DNA from: JAEDES01 sp964616405
Lineage (GTDB): Bacteria > Bacillota_I > Bacilli_A > RF39 > UBA660
Direction: 5' to 3'
Assembly: GCA_964616405.1 (NCBI GenBank)
Contig: CAZTRE010000035.1
Location: forward strand, 1-11,783
DNA length: 11,783 bases
How positions within the stretch are numbered: position 1 is the stretch's first letter; each line of letters opens with the position of its first letter. This document shows, piece by piece, positions 1 to 6,709 of the stretch. Below the pieces are notes generated by a model. That model searched no databases. It was not told the DNA's origin and saw only the letters and a program-made list of their open reading frames with translations. The position numbers and the translations under genes were made by a program.

Positions 1-410
1 TTCCATCCATCCCCATGAAATTTACTGAGATCTTTAACCTTAGTAAACTGTAAGGGGATCTCTAGTACAATATTTTCCCATAAAAACTGAAATATATCAA
101 GTATATTTTCACTTTTTTTACAATTTTCTTCGAGAATATCATTATATTCAATTGAAAAAGGATATTCAACGGGATCTAATGAGATCGAATCTTCAATAAT
201 CATAGTACCTTTTATATTGCAGGTAATATAATCATCATACTCTTCTAACTCTTCTTCGGCAGCGCCTCTATATACCTTGCCTGTTGCTTTGAGATCTTTT
301 ATATCAAGAACACCTGTGTTTTTATAATACTCGGCAGGAAGCGTATATGTATTAGTAATATCAACTTCTGATATTGTACCGCTATGTAATAAGCTTAAAT
401 CAATATCCAT
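1..410 (-). CDS. YlbN/YceD-like DUF177 protein, C-terminus beyond window
   Basis: This is a partial gene of 136 codons that runs off the left edge. The ATG at 408-410 is preceded by AGAGGTGAT, an excellent Shine-Dalgarno match that overlaps the end of the upstream gene. The protein starts MDIDLSLL, has an acidic middle (EEELEEYDDY), then a CNIKGTMIIEDS strand, and its last visible residues are KDLSKFHGDGWK. This layout fits the DUF177 family (YceD in E. coli, YlbN in Bacillus). Those proteins of about 170 residues are normally encoded just before rpmF (ribosomal protein L32), so rpmF may lie just outside the window. The molecular role of the family is poorly defined; in E. coli it has been linked to 23S rRNA. 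It lies 14 bp after the exported-protein gene and shares its promoter. The family call is by pattern recognition, not a search. Confidence 0.75.
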   Translation of the reverse strand, partial: MDIDLSLLHSGTISEVDITNTYTLPAEYYKNTGVLDIKDLKATGKVYRGAAEEELEEYDDYITCNIKGTMIIEDSISLDPVEYPFSIEYNDILEENCKKSENILDIFQFLWENIVLEIPLQFTKVKDLSKFHGDGW

Positions 411-424
411 AGTATCACCTCTTC

Positions 425-1003
425 TTATTTAACAGCAACAATTGTATCATTTTCAATTACTTGAAGAATGCCATGATAATGATGATCACTACCGCTTGGT
501 AAACTACTTTCATTGTGAACCCAAATTCTAATAGTATACGTTACCTCTTCTAAAGCTTTAGCATTTGATGATATTAAGGTGCCATCCTCTATTTCAGATA
601 GTTTATATACTTTTGTTGATTCCCCTTCTTTTTTAACAGAAACTCTAATTTCATCGCGAGGAATTAATTTTTCTGAGCAAGCATCTTCTTCTACTTTCGT
701 CATATTGTCATTTAAAACGATCTTATATTTAACGGATTCTGTTAAGTTGTTATTAATTGTCAAAGTATGAGCAACTGAGGATAAACCTACAGCATCAGTT
801 AATGGCGTTACCTTTGTAATATCTAATTGTTCGCCACCATCTTCATGAAAGGTTATATCTAATGATTCTGAACTATAGTCAACATCAGTTGAATCATTAA
901 ACGTATAATAAATATATCTCGTTGAGAAAATAGCTAAACCAAAGATAATAATCATTAGTACTGTATTCTTAATTATTTCTTTTTTATACTTTTTGTAATA
1001 CAT
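425..1003 (-). CDS. Membrane-anchored exported protein, TasA/camelysin-like beta-rich ectodomain
   Basis: No firm family is recognised for this 192-residue protein. A lysine-rich N-terminus (MYYKKYKKEIIK) leads into one hydrophobic segment at about residues 13-33 (NTVLMIIIFGLAIFSTRYIY), followed by a Ser/Asp/Glu-rich extracellular part. The stretch ESLDITFHEDGGEQLDITKV, then HTLTINNNLTESVKYKIVLND, and the end TYTIRIWVHNES...HYHGILQVIEN, resemble the beta-sandwich layout of TasA/camelysin-type proteins. It is a distant relative, at most, of the cassette proteins elsewhere in the window and lacks their MNKK-GIIIG signal. The start is set by AGAGGTGT 8 nt upstream. It is the first gene of an operon with the DUF177 gene, an odd partner for a surface protein. 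Its promoter is well formed and lies across the end of the MYG1-like gene. Confidence 0.7.
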   Translation of the reverse strand: MYYKKYKKEIIKNTVLMIIIFGLAIFSTRYIYYTFNDSTDVDYSSESLDITFHEDGGEQLDITKVTPLTDAVGLSSVAHTLTINNNLTESVKYKIVLNDNMTKVEEDACSEKLIPRDEIRVSVKKEGESTKVYKLSEIEDGTLISSNAKALEEVTYTIRIWVHNESSLPSGSDHHYHGILQVIENDTIVAVK

Positions 1004-1061
1004 GTTACACCTCTTTTTTAGTTCTATACCTTGTTGTGATCATCCTATTAATGCTTATTTA

Positions 1062-1090
1062 ATTATAAATGTTTTACTCTGTTTTATCAA
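1062..1090 (-). promoter_or_regulatory. Sigma-A type promoter for the exported protein-DUF177 operon
   Basis: On the minus strand TTGATA (1085-1090) and a perfect TATAAT (1062-1067) are separated by exactly 17 bp. The -35 box lies inside the last codons of the MYG1-like gene, so the operon can start independently of it. The predicted leader is about 50 nt. Confidence 0.75.
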
Positions 1091-2021
1091 GTGTTTCTTC
1101 AGGTTGTTTACATTCTTCTAGTTGCTTATTTTCTAAAGCTTTAGCAATAATCTTCTTTGATGTTTCTAAATTATTACAGCAAGTAAGAAACCTTGTTGGA
1201 TGACAGAAAGTTATTCCGGAAATACCAGATACTTTTTCAAGTTCTTCTTTTTCTAGACCGGCCCATTCTTCAGGAAACTCAAATCTTTTTGTGTGATCGT
1301 CTACAGACTTGGGAACAGTTTTTATTCCATAACCGCCGCGATTAGATGGATAAACTACAAAGTAAATATCTTCAGCTGTTTCCTCATTGAGGATTGTTTG
1401 TTCATAAGGCATATATTCTTCTAGGAACAAAGTGTGGTTTTCTTTTTTCTCTAACGCTTTTAAAACCTGAGTTTTAGCTGTTAATTTACCAATTACAGAA
1501 AGTAATTCTTCTTCAATAATTATTTTAGCAAAAGAAACTGCTTTTTGAAATTGCACTGATTCACGTTGACCACTTTTATATTTAGGATTAAATAATTTAA
1601 GTAAATCACTTAAAGTCTTAACTCTATATTTAGCCTCTATTCTAGGAAATAGACCATTGTCATCGGCATCAATTGCCTCAATAAAATCTTTATCGAATAA
1701 TGTAAAAACTTCTTCGGCATTAGGAATATTTCTTTCTTCTAGAAATTTTCTACCAAATTTGTTCCAAAGTAGGCCAAAAGAACAATAGGTAATACCGTTT
1801 TCCCTTTTTTTGGCATTTTCTTGATGATGATCAAACTCGCCTCTTCCAATATCATAAACTAAAATATCGTTAGCTAAATCATTTGGAACGGACGTTGTTC
1901 TAAAAACTTTAATATCTTTATATAATAAATCTAAAAATGCAGTGGCGAAGATATCATCGGCATGCATTGTCCCACTATGTGTTATAAATTTGGCTTTTTT
2001 TATATTTTTTACTAATTTCAT
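1074..2021 (-). CDS. MYG1/UPF0160 family metal-dependent hydrolase
   Basis: This 315-residue protein matches the MYG1 (UPF0160) family in length and motifs. THSGTMHADDIFA (about 14-26) and EFDHHQ (62-67) supply the His/Asp metal ligands of a DHH-like phosphoesterase fold. YDIGRG (56-61), IDADDNG (117-123) and the late GITFCHPTRF are further family landmarks. Eukaryotic MYG1 is a 3'-5' RNA exonuclease; the bacterial substrate is not established. The protein has no signal peptide and should be cytoplasmic. The start is supported by AGAGGTGG six bases before the ATG. It sits alone between the terminator of the GH25 gene and the promoter of the next operon. The C-terminal 25 residues are polar and Glu/Lys-rich and look like a tail. 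All key metal-binding residues appear to be present. Confidence 0.88.
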   Translation of the reverse strand: MKLVKNIKKAKFITHSGTMHADDIFATAFLDLLYKDIKVFRTTSVPNDLANDILVYDIGRGEFDHHQENAKKRENGITYCSFGLLWNKFGRKFLEERNIPNAEEVFTLFDKDFIEAIDADDNGLFPRIEAKYRVKTLSDLLKLFNPKYKSGQRESVQFQKAVSFAKIIIEEELLSVIGKLTAKTQVLKALEKKENHTLFLEEYMPYEQTILNEETAEDIYFVVYPSNRGGYGIKTVPKSVDDHTKRFEFPEEWAGLEKEELEKVSGISGITFCHPTRFLTCCNNLETSKKIIAKALENKQLEECKQPEETLDKTE

Positions 2022-2038
2022 AGTCCACCTCTTTTTAC

Positions 2039-2067
2039 ATTATAACAAAAAAACTATTCGTTTTGAA
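2039..2067 (-). promoter_or_regulatory. Probable promoter of the MYG1-like gene, overlapping a terminator
   Basis: A perfect TATAAT (2039-2044) lies 18 nt upstream of the ATG. A weaker -35 candidate, TTCAAA (2062-2067), is 17 bp away and falls in the loop and right arm of the preceding gene's terminator hairpin. The -10 is convincing and the -35 moderate. Confidence 0.5.
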
Positions 2068-2073
2068 TAGTTT
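2047..2073 (-). terminator. Rho-independent terminator of the GH25-LysM gene
   Basis: A perfect 9-bp stem (AAACTATTC / GAATAGTTT, 2051-2059 and 2065-2073) has a 5-nt loop. On the minus strand it is followed by a run of seven T (complement of 2047-2053). It starts 16 nt after the stop codon of the wall-hydrolase gene. Confidence 0.85.
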
Positions 2074-2088
2074 TCGTTGGTAACAAAT

Positions 2089-3858
2089 TTATTTTGTTTC
2101 GTTTGGTGTTTTTACTTTTACTTTGCTTTTCTTTCTTTTCTTTTTATTGTTCATGAGTTTGAATCCAGCTCCAGCAAGTAGCGCTAGCCCAACAGATGCA
2201 CTTGTTGTTCCAGCTATTAAAGGGTAGTCATGACGATTAAATTCTTTTTCTTGATCGGTTGGCGTTTCTTTTCCTACAACTTTTCCATTAGAATAGTCAC
2301 AATAACTATAGTTTATATCTAGGTGTCCTTGACTATTTCCAGCGCCGCCACCAATGGCACTGTCTGTGGCTTGAATGATTTTAGCTCCTGGATTTTTTTC
2401 CTTTACTGAAGCTGATGGAACGACATCATCCAAAGCAATATCCGTTGTTTCTCCAGTATATTGTTCCCCACCTGCGATCCATACTTGAAAACGCTCTGTT
2501 ATATCGTAATCTACTTTACTCTGTAAAAATTTAAATCCTGATTGATTACAATAAATTCCTGGGTTATAGCCGGCTGATGATATTTTTTCTGCCCAAACTT
2601 CTAACATTATTCGTACAGATTCTTCGTCAAGTGTTTCTTCTAGCTTTCCTTCAATATCTAGATATACCGGATAATCGATTTTCTTGTTTTTTAACAATTC
2701 TAGTGTATGTTCGGCTTGTTGTAGTTGATTATTTACAAATTCAGCTGAACCTTGGCAATTCTTTTTAGTGAATCCATTATAGCAGTATACTCCTAACGGA
2801 ATATTATTTTGATTGGCATTTAAGGCATTATTTTCGAATGTTATATCTTTATTGAGACCATTAGCACAACGAACAATTACGAAATCAAAATTTTCTTTCA
2901 TTAGATTCCAATCCATATTGTTTCCTTGAGCATAAGAAATATCACAACCTCTAATTGGTTCTTCTAATTCTGGATATTCTATTTTTAAGTCCGATGAAAC
3001 AACATTAGACACAACTGATGGGATTTTAATATATACTCCCTCTTTAATATCTGATTTTTTTAAACCATTAAATTCTAGTAATTCATTAACACTCATTCCA
3101 TATTTTAAAGAAACATCTGTTATATCTTCACCAGCGGCCAATTGATATGTACTATCGCTAACCAAATGATTTGGATCATTTAATCCTTTTGAACCAATAA
3201 TTTTACCTAGGTCTTCTTCTGATCTAACGTTTCCTTCTAGATCCTGGTAAACATAGTATGGTCCATCATATTTAATTTCATCTGAATCCATTACTAAAAA
3301 TGCGTCATAATCAGCAATTTCGCAATATTGTTTTACACGAGTAAGGTTAGTATCTGTACCATACAATCCTACATACATATTGTTAGCAGAACACTTTTCG
3401 ACGAAATCTTTAATTAATTTAGTTTTCATTTCAATATTTAAATCGTCGTTGGTAATAATGTTATTTATATCTAAATAAACCGGAAAATTAACATTGTATT
3501 TTCTAATTAAATTTTTGGTATATTCTACATCATCATAAATTGATGCTTCATCACTGGCATCTGAAGAAATGATAACACCTAGAGTAACGTCGTGTTCATT
3601 ACAATATCTAGCTTTTCTCTCATCAAAATGTGTTTTTACGGTATCATGATCACCCATATCTAAAACAACGAAGTCTTCTTCATCTAAATTAAAGTTGATA
3701 TAAGGATTAATATCCGTATGACCGATACTATTGGTAATGGTTGGCTTTCCGTATTTATCATCGTGTTGTTTTTTTGCAATATAACCGGCACTGGTAATAA
3801 CTATAGTTCCAGCTAATAGACCGGCTACAAGTTTTTTATTTATTTTTAGTTTTGCCAT
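2089..3858 (-). CDS. GH25-LysM-GH25 muramidase-like protein with N- and C-terminal membrane segments
   Basis: This predicted cell-wall lytic or wall-binding protein has 589 residues. Positions 9-27 form a signal/anchor helix after a Lys-rich start. Residues of about 45-200 resemble a GH25 (Chalaropsis-type lysozyme) barrel but carry LDIN (129-132) where active enzymes have DxE. A LysM peptidoglycan-binding motif follows at about 238-280 (YQLAAGEDITDVSLKYGMSV...VYIKIP). A second GH25 domain, about 302-525, keeps the expected residues: GCDISYAQG with Asp306, and YLDIEGK with Asp401 and Glu403. A hydrophobic segment at about 546-568 precedes a KKKRKK tail, so both ends may be in the membrane. 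The ATG at 3858 is preferred because AGGGGGG lies 8 nt upstream; a TTG start at 3876 would place that ribosome binding site inside the gene. It has its own promoter and terminator. Confidence 0.85.
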   Translation of the reverse strand: MAKLKINKKLVAGLLAGTIVITSAGYIAKKQHDDKYGKPTITNSIGHTDINPYINFNLDEEDFVVLDMGDHDTVKTHFDERKARYCNEHDVTLGVIISSDASDEASIYDDVEYTKNLIRKYNVNFPVYLDINNIITNDDLNIEMKTKLIKDFVEKCSANNMYVGLYGTDTNLTRVKQYCEIADYDAFLVMDSDEIKYDGPYYVYQDLEGNVRSEEDLGKIIGSKGLNDPNHLVSDSTYQLAAGEDITDVSLKYGMSVNELLEFNGLKKSDIKEGVYIKIPSVVSNVVSSDLKIEYPELEEPIRGCDISYAQGNNMDWNLMKENFDFVIVRCANGLNKDITFENNALNANQNNIPLGVYCYNGFTKKNCQGSAEFVNNQLQQAEHTLELLKNKKIDYPVYLDIEGKLEETLDEESVRIMLEVWAEKISSAGYNPGIYCNQSGFKFLQSKVDYDITERFQVWIAGGEQYTGETTDIALDDVVPSASVKEKNPGAKIIQATDSAIGGGAGNSQGHLDINYSYCDYSNGKVVGKETPTDQEKEFNRHDYPLIAGTTSASVGLALLAGAGFKLMNNKKKRKKSKVKVKTPNETK

Positions 3859-3887
3859 ATTATCATCCCCCCTCAATATGCAGCTGT

Positions 3888-3916
3888 ATTATATCATATT
3901 TTGAGTTTTTTGTAAA
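3888..3916 (-). promoter_or_regulatory. Sigma-A promoter of the GH25-LysM gene
   Basis: TTTACA (3911-3916) and a perfect TATAAT (3888-3893) are 17 bp apart on the minus strand, about 30 bp upstream of the ATG. The short leader contains a strong AGGGGGG ribosome binding site (3867-3873). Confidence 0.8.
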
Positions 3917-4036
3917 GACAAACCACCTTTTGGATAATATAAGACATTTTTTGAAAAAAAGGAAATCAAGTTAATAACTCAATTTTCTTAAATCTTTTAT
4001 ACTAATGTAGTTTAAAAAAATTCATTATTTTTAGTA

Positions 4037-4052
4037 GTATTTATATAAATAC
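4037..4052. repeat. 16-bp AT-rich palindrome after pseudogene A
   Basis: GTATTTATATAAATAC is a perfect palindrome a few bases past the pseudogene's stop codon. No T-run follows it directly on the minus strand, so it is at best a weak terminator. Genes B, C, D and E, in contrast, all end at strong 13-14 bp hairpins. I see nothing else convincing between 3917 and 4056. Confidence 0.4.
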
Positions 4053-4056
4053 ATGG

Positions 4057-4761
4057 TTAGTCCTCGGTTTGTTGAGTGAAGTTAATTCCATATTTAACAT
4101 TAGGTTTATAATAAATATCTCCTGTTTCCTCTATAGTTGAAGGGAAAACAAGCGCATTATAAAAGTAAGCAGTTGCACCTGGTGATAATATTAAATCGCC
4201 TGGATGACTTTGACCATTCCATTTATAAAATGTGTCAAAATCTTCCGTACCTGGCAAATAAATTTGGTCTTTATACTCAATGGCATAAGGCTGATCAGAT
4301 GTAGTAAAAAAGGCAGCAAAAGTAAAATTTAGTTGACGCTGATTATATTCCATTCTTCCTATATAGGTATCATTTTCAATCATATAAAAATCTACATAAT
4401 TCTCTTTTTCATTAAAAGTAAAACCTTCGCCCTCCTTCAAAACTATTTTCATACTACCGGTGTTTTTAACAGCTACTGTAAAAAAACGTGCGGCACCCGG
4501 ATATAATAAATCCGTATGCATTGTTACTTGGTCACCAGTGACATTGCAAGTATCATTTTTATAGCTATTTTCACTACCTGCGTCAAGATACTCAGTGTTA
4601 ACAGGAATAAGCCCAGGATGACATGTTGTTGTTATATTAAAATCACCCTTGGCAGTGGCAGTTCCTTTAATTTAAATATTTTCAGAAAACAATGCATAAC
4701 CTATTATCATTGTTATCATTAGTGTAAATATTCCTATTATTATTCCTCTTTTTTTATTCAT
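4057..4761 (-). pseudogene. Surface-protein cassette A, inactivated by a nonsense codon
   Basis: One continuous frame of 235 codons starts at the ATG at 4759-4761, with AGGAGGT 8 nt upstream. It begins like its paralogues (MNKKRGIIIGIFTLMITM, then GYALFSENI), but codon 30 (4672-4674) is TAA. All three intact paralogues have GAA (Glu30) there, so a single G-to-T change on the coding strand explains it. Reading through the stop gives IKGTATAKGDF, Cys47, Cys72, YKNDTC and a TasA-like body. Gene D (236 residues) is its closest relative in the window. The rest of the frame is intact to a normal end (NFTQQTED), so the lesion looks recent. An internal ATG at 4521 opens 154 codons but has no ribosome binding site and no export signal. 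Its promoter spacing is the shortest of the set (6 bp). A sequencing error at one base cannot be excluded. Confidence 0.85.
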
Positions 4762-4786
4762 TCTTCTCTACCTCCTATTTTATTTT

Positions 4787-4804
4787 AGGATAACACCCCG
4801 TCAA
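4787..4804 (-). promoter_or_regulatory. Cassette A promoter-like region, G-run of 4, 6-bp spacer
   Basis: TTGACG (4799-4804) is conserved with B, C and D, but only 6 bp separate it from the -10-like TATCCT (4787-4792). The G-run is 4 long (complement of 4796-4799). The -10 also departs from the TATTCT of the other three. Such spacing should not support transcription by a sigma-70 type polymerase. Confidence 0.6.
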
Positions 4805-4860
4805 GTGGTGGGTGGATGGTTTGTCAATTCTTTACATCAAATTATAGTGGTAAGCCTAAA

Positions 4861-4911
4861 GTAGACAACATAGGTGGTATAGTAAACGATCAAATATCCT
4901 ATTTATACAAT
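4861..4911. repeat. Three 9-bp direct repeats at 21-bp intervals, upstream of cassette A
   Basis: On the plus strand GTAGACAAC (4861), GTAAACGAT (4882) and TTATACAAT (4903) are spaced by exactly 21 bp, two helical turns. Equivalent boxes lie in the same place upstream of B, C and D, which suggests a tandem operator on one face of the helix. The bound factor is unknown. Confidence 0.45.
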
Positions 4912-4964
4912 TATCTAGTAAAGCATACAACAAAAAAGGCTAGTTTTATTATTAGGCTTTTACA

Positions 4965-4998
4965 CAAAAAAATCCAAACTAATATATTAGTTTGGATT
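4965..4998 (-). terminator. Terminator of cassette B, perfect 28-bp palindrome
   Basis: The 28 bp at 4971-4998 read the same on both strands (arms begin AATCCAAAC and end GTTTGGATT). On the minus strand they are followed by six T (complement of 4965-4970). The hairpin lies 25 nt after the stop codon of gene B. Confidence 0.85.
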
Positions 4999-5023
4999 TT
5001 AATTTCTTATATAATTTTTTTCT

Positions 5024-5638
5024 TTAACTGTTAATTTGTCCAAAACCTAAAGTCACACTATATTCCATATTTACACCACCTTCAGGTAGTTTGGGTTGTT
5101 CCATTCCTAAAACAGCCGAATCAAGCCATGCATAATCAACATGCCCTCTAATTGATTCACCTGGTTGAATAGTAATATTTGCCGCCTCAACTGCTGAATC
5201 ACTATACATAGCTTCGCCACCATCAGGTGCTGCAATATCATAATATGCAACTAAAAGGTTTACTCTATCTACATACACAGAATCTCCCGCTACTAATTCA
5301 CCATCATTGAAAAGTTTTGATACATCATAATTATTAGGAGAATCGACTGTTTTTAAAACAGCTGGTATTGTCCCATTATTAGTTATTGTAATGGTAAATC
5401 TTGAATTATCACCCGGTTTTGTCATATTACTTGTCGTGGTTATAGTATTTCCTTCTACTTTACATGTTCCACTTGGCCCGTCACCACCATAATATTCACA
5501 AGTGTAATCCAAATCAAAGCTTCCCGATGCCTTAGCTGTTCCCTTAATTTCAATATTTTTGGAAAAATATGCATAACCTATTATCATTGTTACTACTAGT
5601 GCAAATATTCCTATTATTATTCCTTTTTTCTTATTCAT
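5024..5638 (-). CDS. SipW/TasA-type exported surface protein, cassette B
   Basis: This 204-residue protein has a SipW-dependent-type export signal: a basic start (MNKKKG), a hydrophobic helix at about 6-22, then GYAYFSKNIEIKGT and a GSFDL strand. The pattern GxAxFS...ASGxFDL recalls TasA and camelysin, which form fibres or sit on the surface in Bacillus. Cys47 and Cys59 are its only cysteines and bracket a variable loop. The motif TKPGDNSRFTITITNNGTIP marks the beta-sandwich, and the C-terminus ends MEYSVTLGFGQINS. Its nearest relative here is gene C, also 204 residues. AGGAGGT lies 8 nt before the ATG. The promoter has a G12 spacer of 16 bp, the best spacing of the four copies, so this is the copy most likely to be expressed. 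Function (adhesin, matrix or antigen) is inferred. No SipW-like peptidase lies in the window. Confidence 0.8.
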   Translation of the reverse strand: MNKKKGIIIGIFALVVTMIIGYAYFSKNIEIKGTAKASGSFDLDYTCEYYGGDGPSGTCKVEGNTITTTSNMTKPGDNSRFTITITNNGTIPAVLKTVDSPNNYDVSKLFNDGELVAGDSVYVDRVNLLVAYYDIAAPDGGEAMYSDSAVEAANITIQPGESIRGHVDYAWLDSAVLGMEQPKLPEGGVNMEYSVTLGFGQINS

Positions 5639-5663
5639 TTTTATCTACCTCCTATTCTATTTT

Positions 5664-5691
5664 AGAATAACACCCCCCCCCCCCACGTCAA
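5664..5691 (-). promoter_or_regulatory. Cassette B promoter with G12 spacer tract (16-bp spacing)
   Basis: TTGACG (5686-5691) and TATTCT (5664-5669) are 16 bp apart on the minus strand. The spacer is T, twelve G, then TGT. A start about 7 nt after the -10 would give a leader of roughly 18 nt with AGGAGGT at 5647-5653. A change of one G would alter the spacing by one base pair. Confidence 0.65.
5673..5684. repeat. Homopolymer C12 (G12 on coding strand)
   Basis: Twelve consecutive C on the plus strand sit in otherwise AT-rich DNA, between the -35 and -10 candidates of gene B. Runs this long are prone to slippage during replication, and also to sequencing error. Confidence 0.95.
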
Positions 5692-5748
5692 GTGGCGGGT
5701 GAAGAATTTGTCGGCTCTTTACACTGAATTTGTAGTGGTAAGCTTAAA

Positions 5749-5777
5749 GTAGACAATAATAGATGTATGTAAACAAT
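5749..5777. repeat. Pair of 9-bp direct repeats upstream of cassette B
   Basis: GTAGACAAT (5749-5757) and GTAAACAAT (5769-5777) on the plus strand are 20 bp apart, start to start. They occupy the same position relative to the promoter as the boxes in A, C and D. A third box seen in A and C is degenerate here. Confidence 0.5.
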
Positions 5778-5811
5778 GAAAGAATGTATTCTCATAACTA
5801 TCTATAAACAC

Positions 5812-5844
5812 AAAAAATTCAAACAAATATTTTTGTTTGAATTT
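5812..5844 (-). terminator. Terminator of cassette C
   Basis: A perfect 13-bp stem (5815-5827 and 5832-5844, with ATTCAAACAAA in the left arm) has a 4-nt loop and a T-tail on the minus strand. It lies 20 nt after the stop codon of gene C. With its flanks it belongs to a 44-bp stretch (5809-5852) that is identical after gene E (11689-11732). Confidence 0.85.
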
Positions 5845-5864
5845 CTAGTCTTCGTATAATTTTT

Positions 5865-6479
5865 TTAGCTATTAGCTTGTTCAAAGCCTAAGGTCATATT
5901 ATATTCCATAGTCGCACCACCTTCAGGTAGTTTAGGTTGTTGCATACCAAACAAATCCGAATCGACCCATACATGATAAATTAAAATACTCAACCTTTCA
6001 CCAGGTAGAATGGTTATTTTTGCTGCTTCTGTTTCTGAATCTCCAGAACAAATATTGGAGCTATGGAAAATACCATAGTATGCAGATAACATAGTCCCTT
6101 GATCTACATAAACAGAATCGCCTACAACAAATTTTCCCTCGTCAATTTTATTAATATCATAATTGTTGGGTGATTCAATTGTTGTTAAAGTTGCAGGTAT
6201 TGTTCCAGCGTTGGTTATCGTAACAGTATATGTTGTTACATCAGTTGGTTTTGTTAATGTGCTTGCTGTTGTTATCACGTTTCCTTTTATAGTACAAGTT
6301 CCAAGATCAGTTGGATTTCCAGAATCATCCGTAACTGCACATTCATAGCTTAAATCAAAATTACCTGATGCCGTTGCCGTCCCTTTAATTTCAATATCTT
6401 TAGAAAAATATGCATAACCTATTATCATTGTGACTACTAGTGCAAATATTCCTATTATTATTCCTCTTTTTTTATTCAT
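5865..6479 (-). CDS. SipW/TasA-type exported surface protein, cassette C
   Basis: This intact 204-residue paralogue of B starts MNKKRGIIIGIFALVVTM, has the helix-GYAYFSKDIEIKGT export region, and Cys47 and Cys62 around a 14-residue loop rich in Asp, Ser and Pro that shares almost nothing with the B loop. The strands NVITTASTLTKPTD and YTVTITNAGTIPATL, the SPNNYD block, VGDSVYVD and the end PKLPEGGATMEYNMTLGFEQANS align closely with B. The region of about 135-150 differs again and adds a third cysteine (NICSGD). AGGAGGT is 8 nt before the ATG. Its promoter spacer is only 9 bp (five G), so it is predicted to be silent in this sequence. It is separated from B by its own terminator and from the flavoprotein operon by another, so it is a stand-alone unit. 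Confidence 0.8.
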   Translation of the reverse strand: MNKKRGIIIGIFALVVTMIIGYAYFSKDIEIKGTATASGNFDLSYECAVTDDSGNPTDLGTCTIKGNVITTASTLTKPTDVTTYTVTITNAGTIPATLTTIESPNNYDINKIDEGKFVVGDSVYVDQGTMLSAYYGIFHSSNICSGDSETEAAKITILPGERLSILIYHVWVDSDLFGMQQPKLPEGGATMEYNMTLGFEQANS

Positions 6480-6504
6480 TCTTCTCTACCTCCTATTCTA
6501 TTTT

Positions 6505-6525
6505 AGAATAACACACCCCCGTCAA
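6505..6525 (-). promoter_or_regulatory. Cassette C promoter-like region, G-run of 5, 9-bp spacer
   Basis: TTGACG (6520-6525) and TATTCT (6505-6510) are separated by only 9 bp, GGGGTGTGT on the minus strand. Both boxes match those of B and D; only the spacer differs. This is far below the 16-18 bp needed by the housekeeping sigma factor, so the promoter is predicted to be off. Confidence 0.6.
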
Positions 6526-6571
6526 GTGGCGGGTGGAGGATTTGTCGGTTCTTTATACTGCATTTGTGGCG

Positions 6572-6600
6572 GTAAGATTAAATTAAGTAAGATTAAATTA
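6572..6600 (+). repeat. 15-bp tandem duplication upstream of cassette C
   Basis: The 14-mer GTAAGATTAAATTA occurs at 6572-6585 and again at 6587-6600, a period of 15 bp. B has one diverged copy at the equivalent place (GTAAGCTTAAA), so this is a local duplication. Confidence 0.75.
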
Positions 6601-6649
6601 GACACCGACATGTGGTAATGTAGACAATTTTGTATTTTATTTAGACAAT
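6598..6649. repeat. Three 9-bp direct repeats at 21-22-bp intervals, upstream of cassette C
   Basis: TTAGACACC (6598), GTAGACAAT (6620) and TTAGACAAT (6641) on the plus strand are spaced by 22 and 21 bp. They correspond to the three boxes of cassette A, and the bases after the third box (TTATCT) are also shared with A. Confidence 0.5.
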
Positions 6650-6668
6650 TATCTTGTAAAGTATATCT

Positions 6669-6701
6669 AAAAAAGCGAAACTTTGTGGGTAAGTTTCGTT
6701 T
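6669..6701 (-). terminator. Terminator of the two-flavoprotein operon
   Basis: A stem of at least 8 bp (CGAAACTT / AAGTTTCG, 6676-6683 and 6691-6698), extended by a G-U and two A-T pairs, has a 7-nt loop. Six T follow on the minus strand (complement of 6669-6674). It lies just after the stop codon at 6710. Confidence 0.85.
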
Positions 6702-6709
6702 GAACTGCG

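Noticed and set aside
3867..3872. A slippage tract (G6) in the GH25 gene leader
   Set aside because: Six G form the ribosome binding site. The run is too short to be a convincing phase switch and is not between promoter boxes.
4057..4521. A separate 154-residue gene
   Set aside because: It is the distal part of pseudogene A: the frame continues upstream to the family ATG with one stop, and the internal ATG has no ribosome binding site or signal sequence.
4816..5034. A 72-codon plus-strand open frame
   Set aside because: It runs through the cassette A upstream region and the palindromic terminator of B, and has no ribosome binding site.
6430..6618. A 62-codon plus-strand open frame
   Set aside because: It is antisense to the export-signal codons of C and its promoter; it is a shadow frame.
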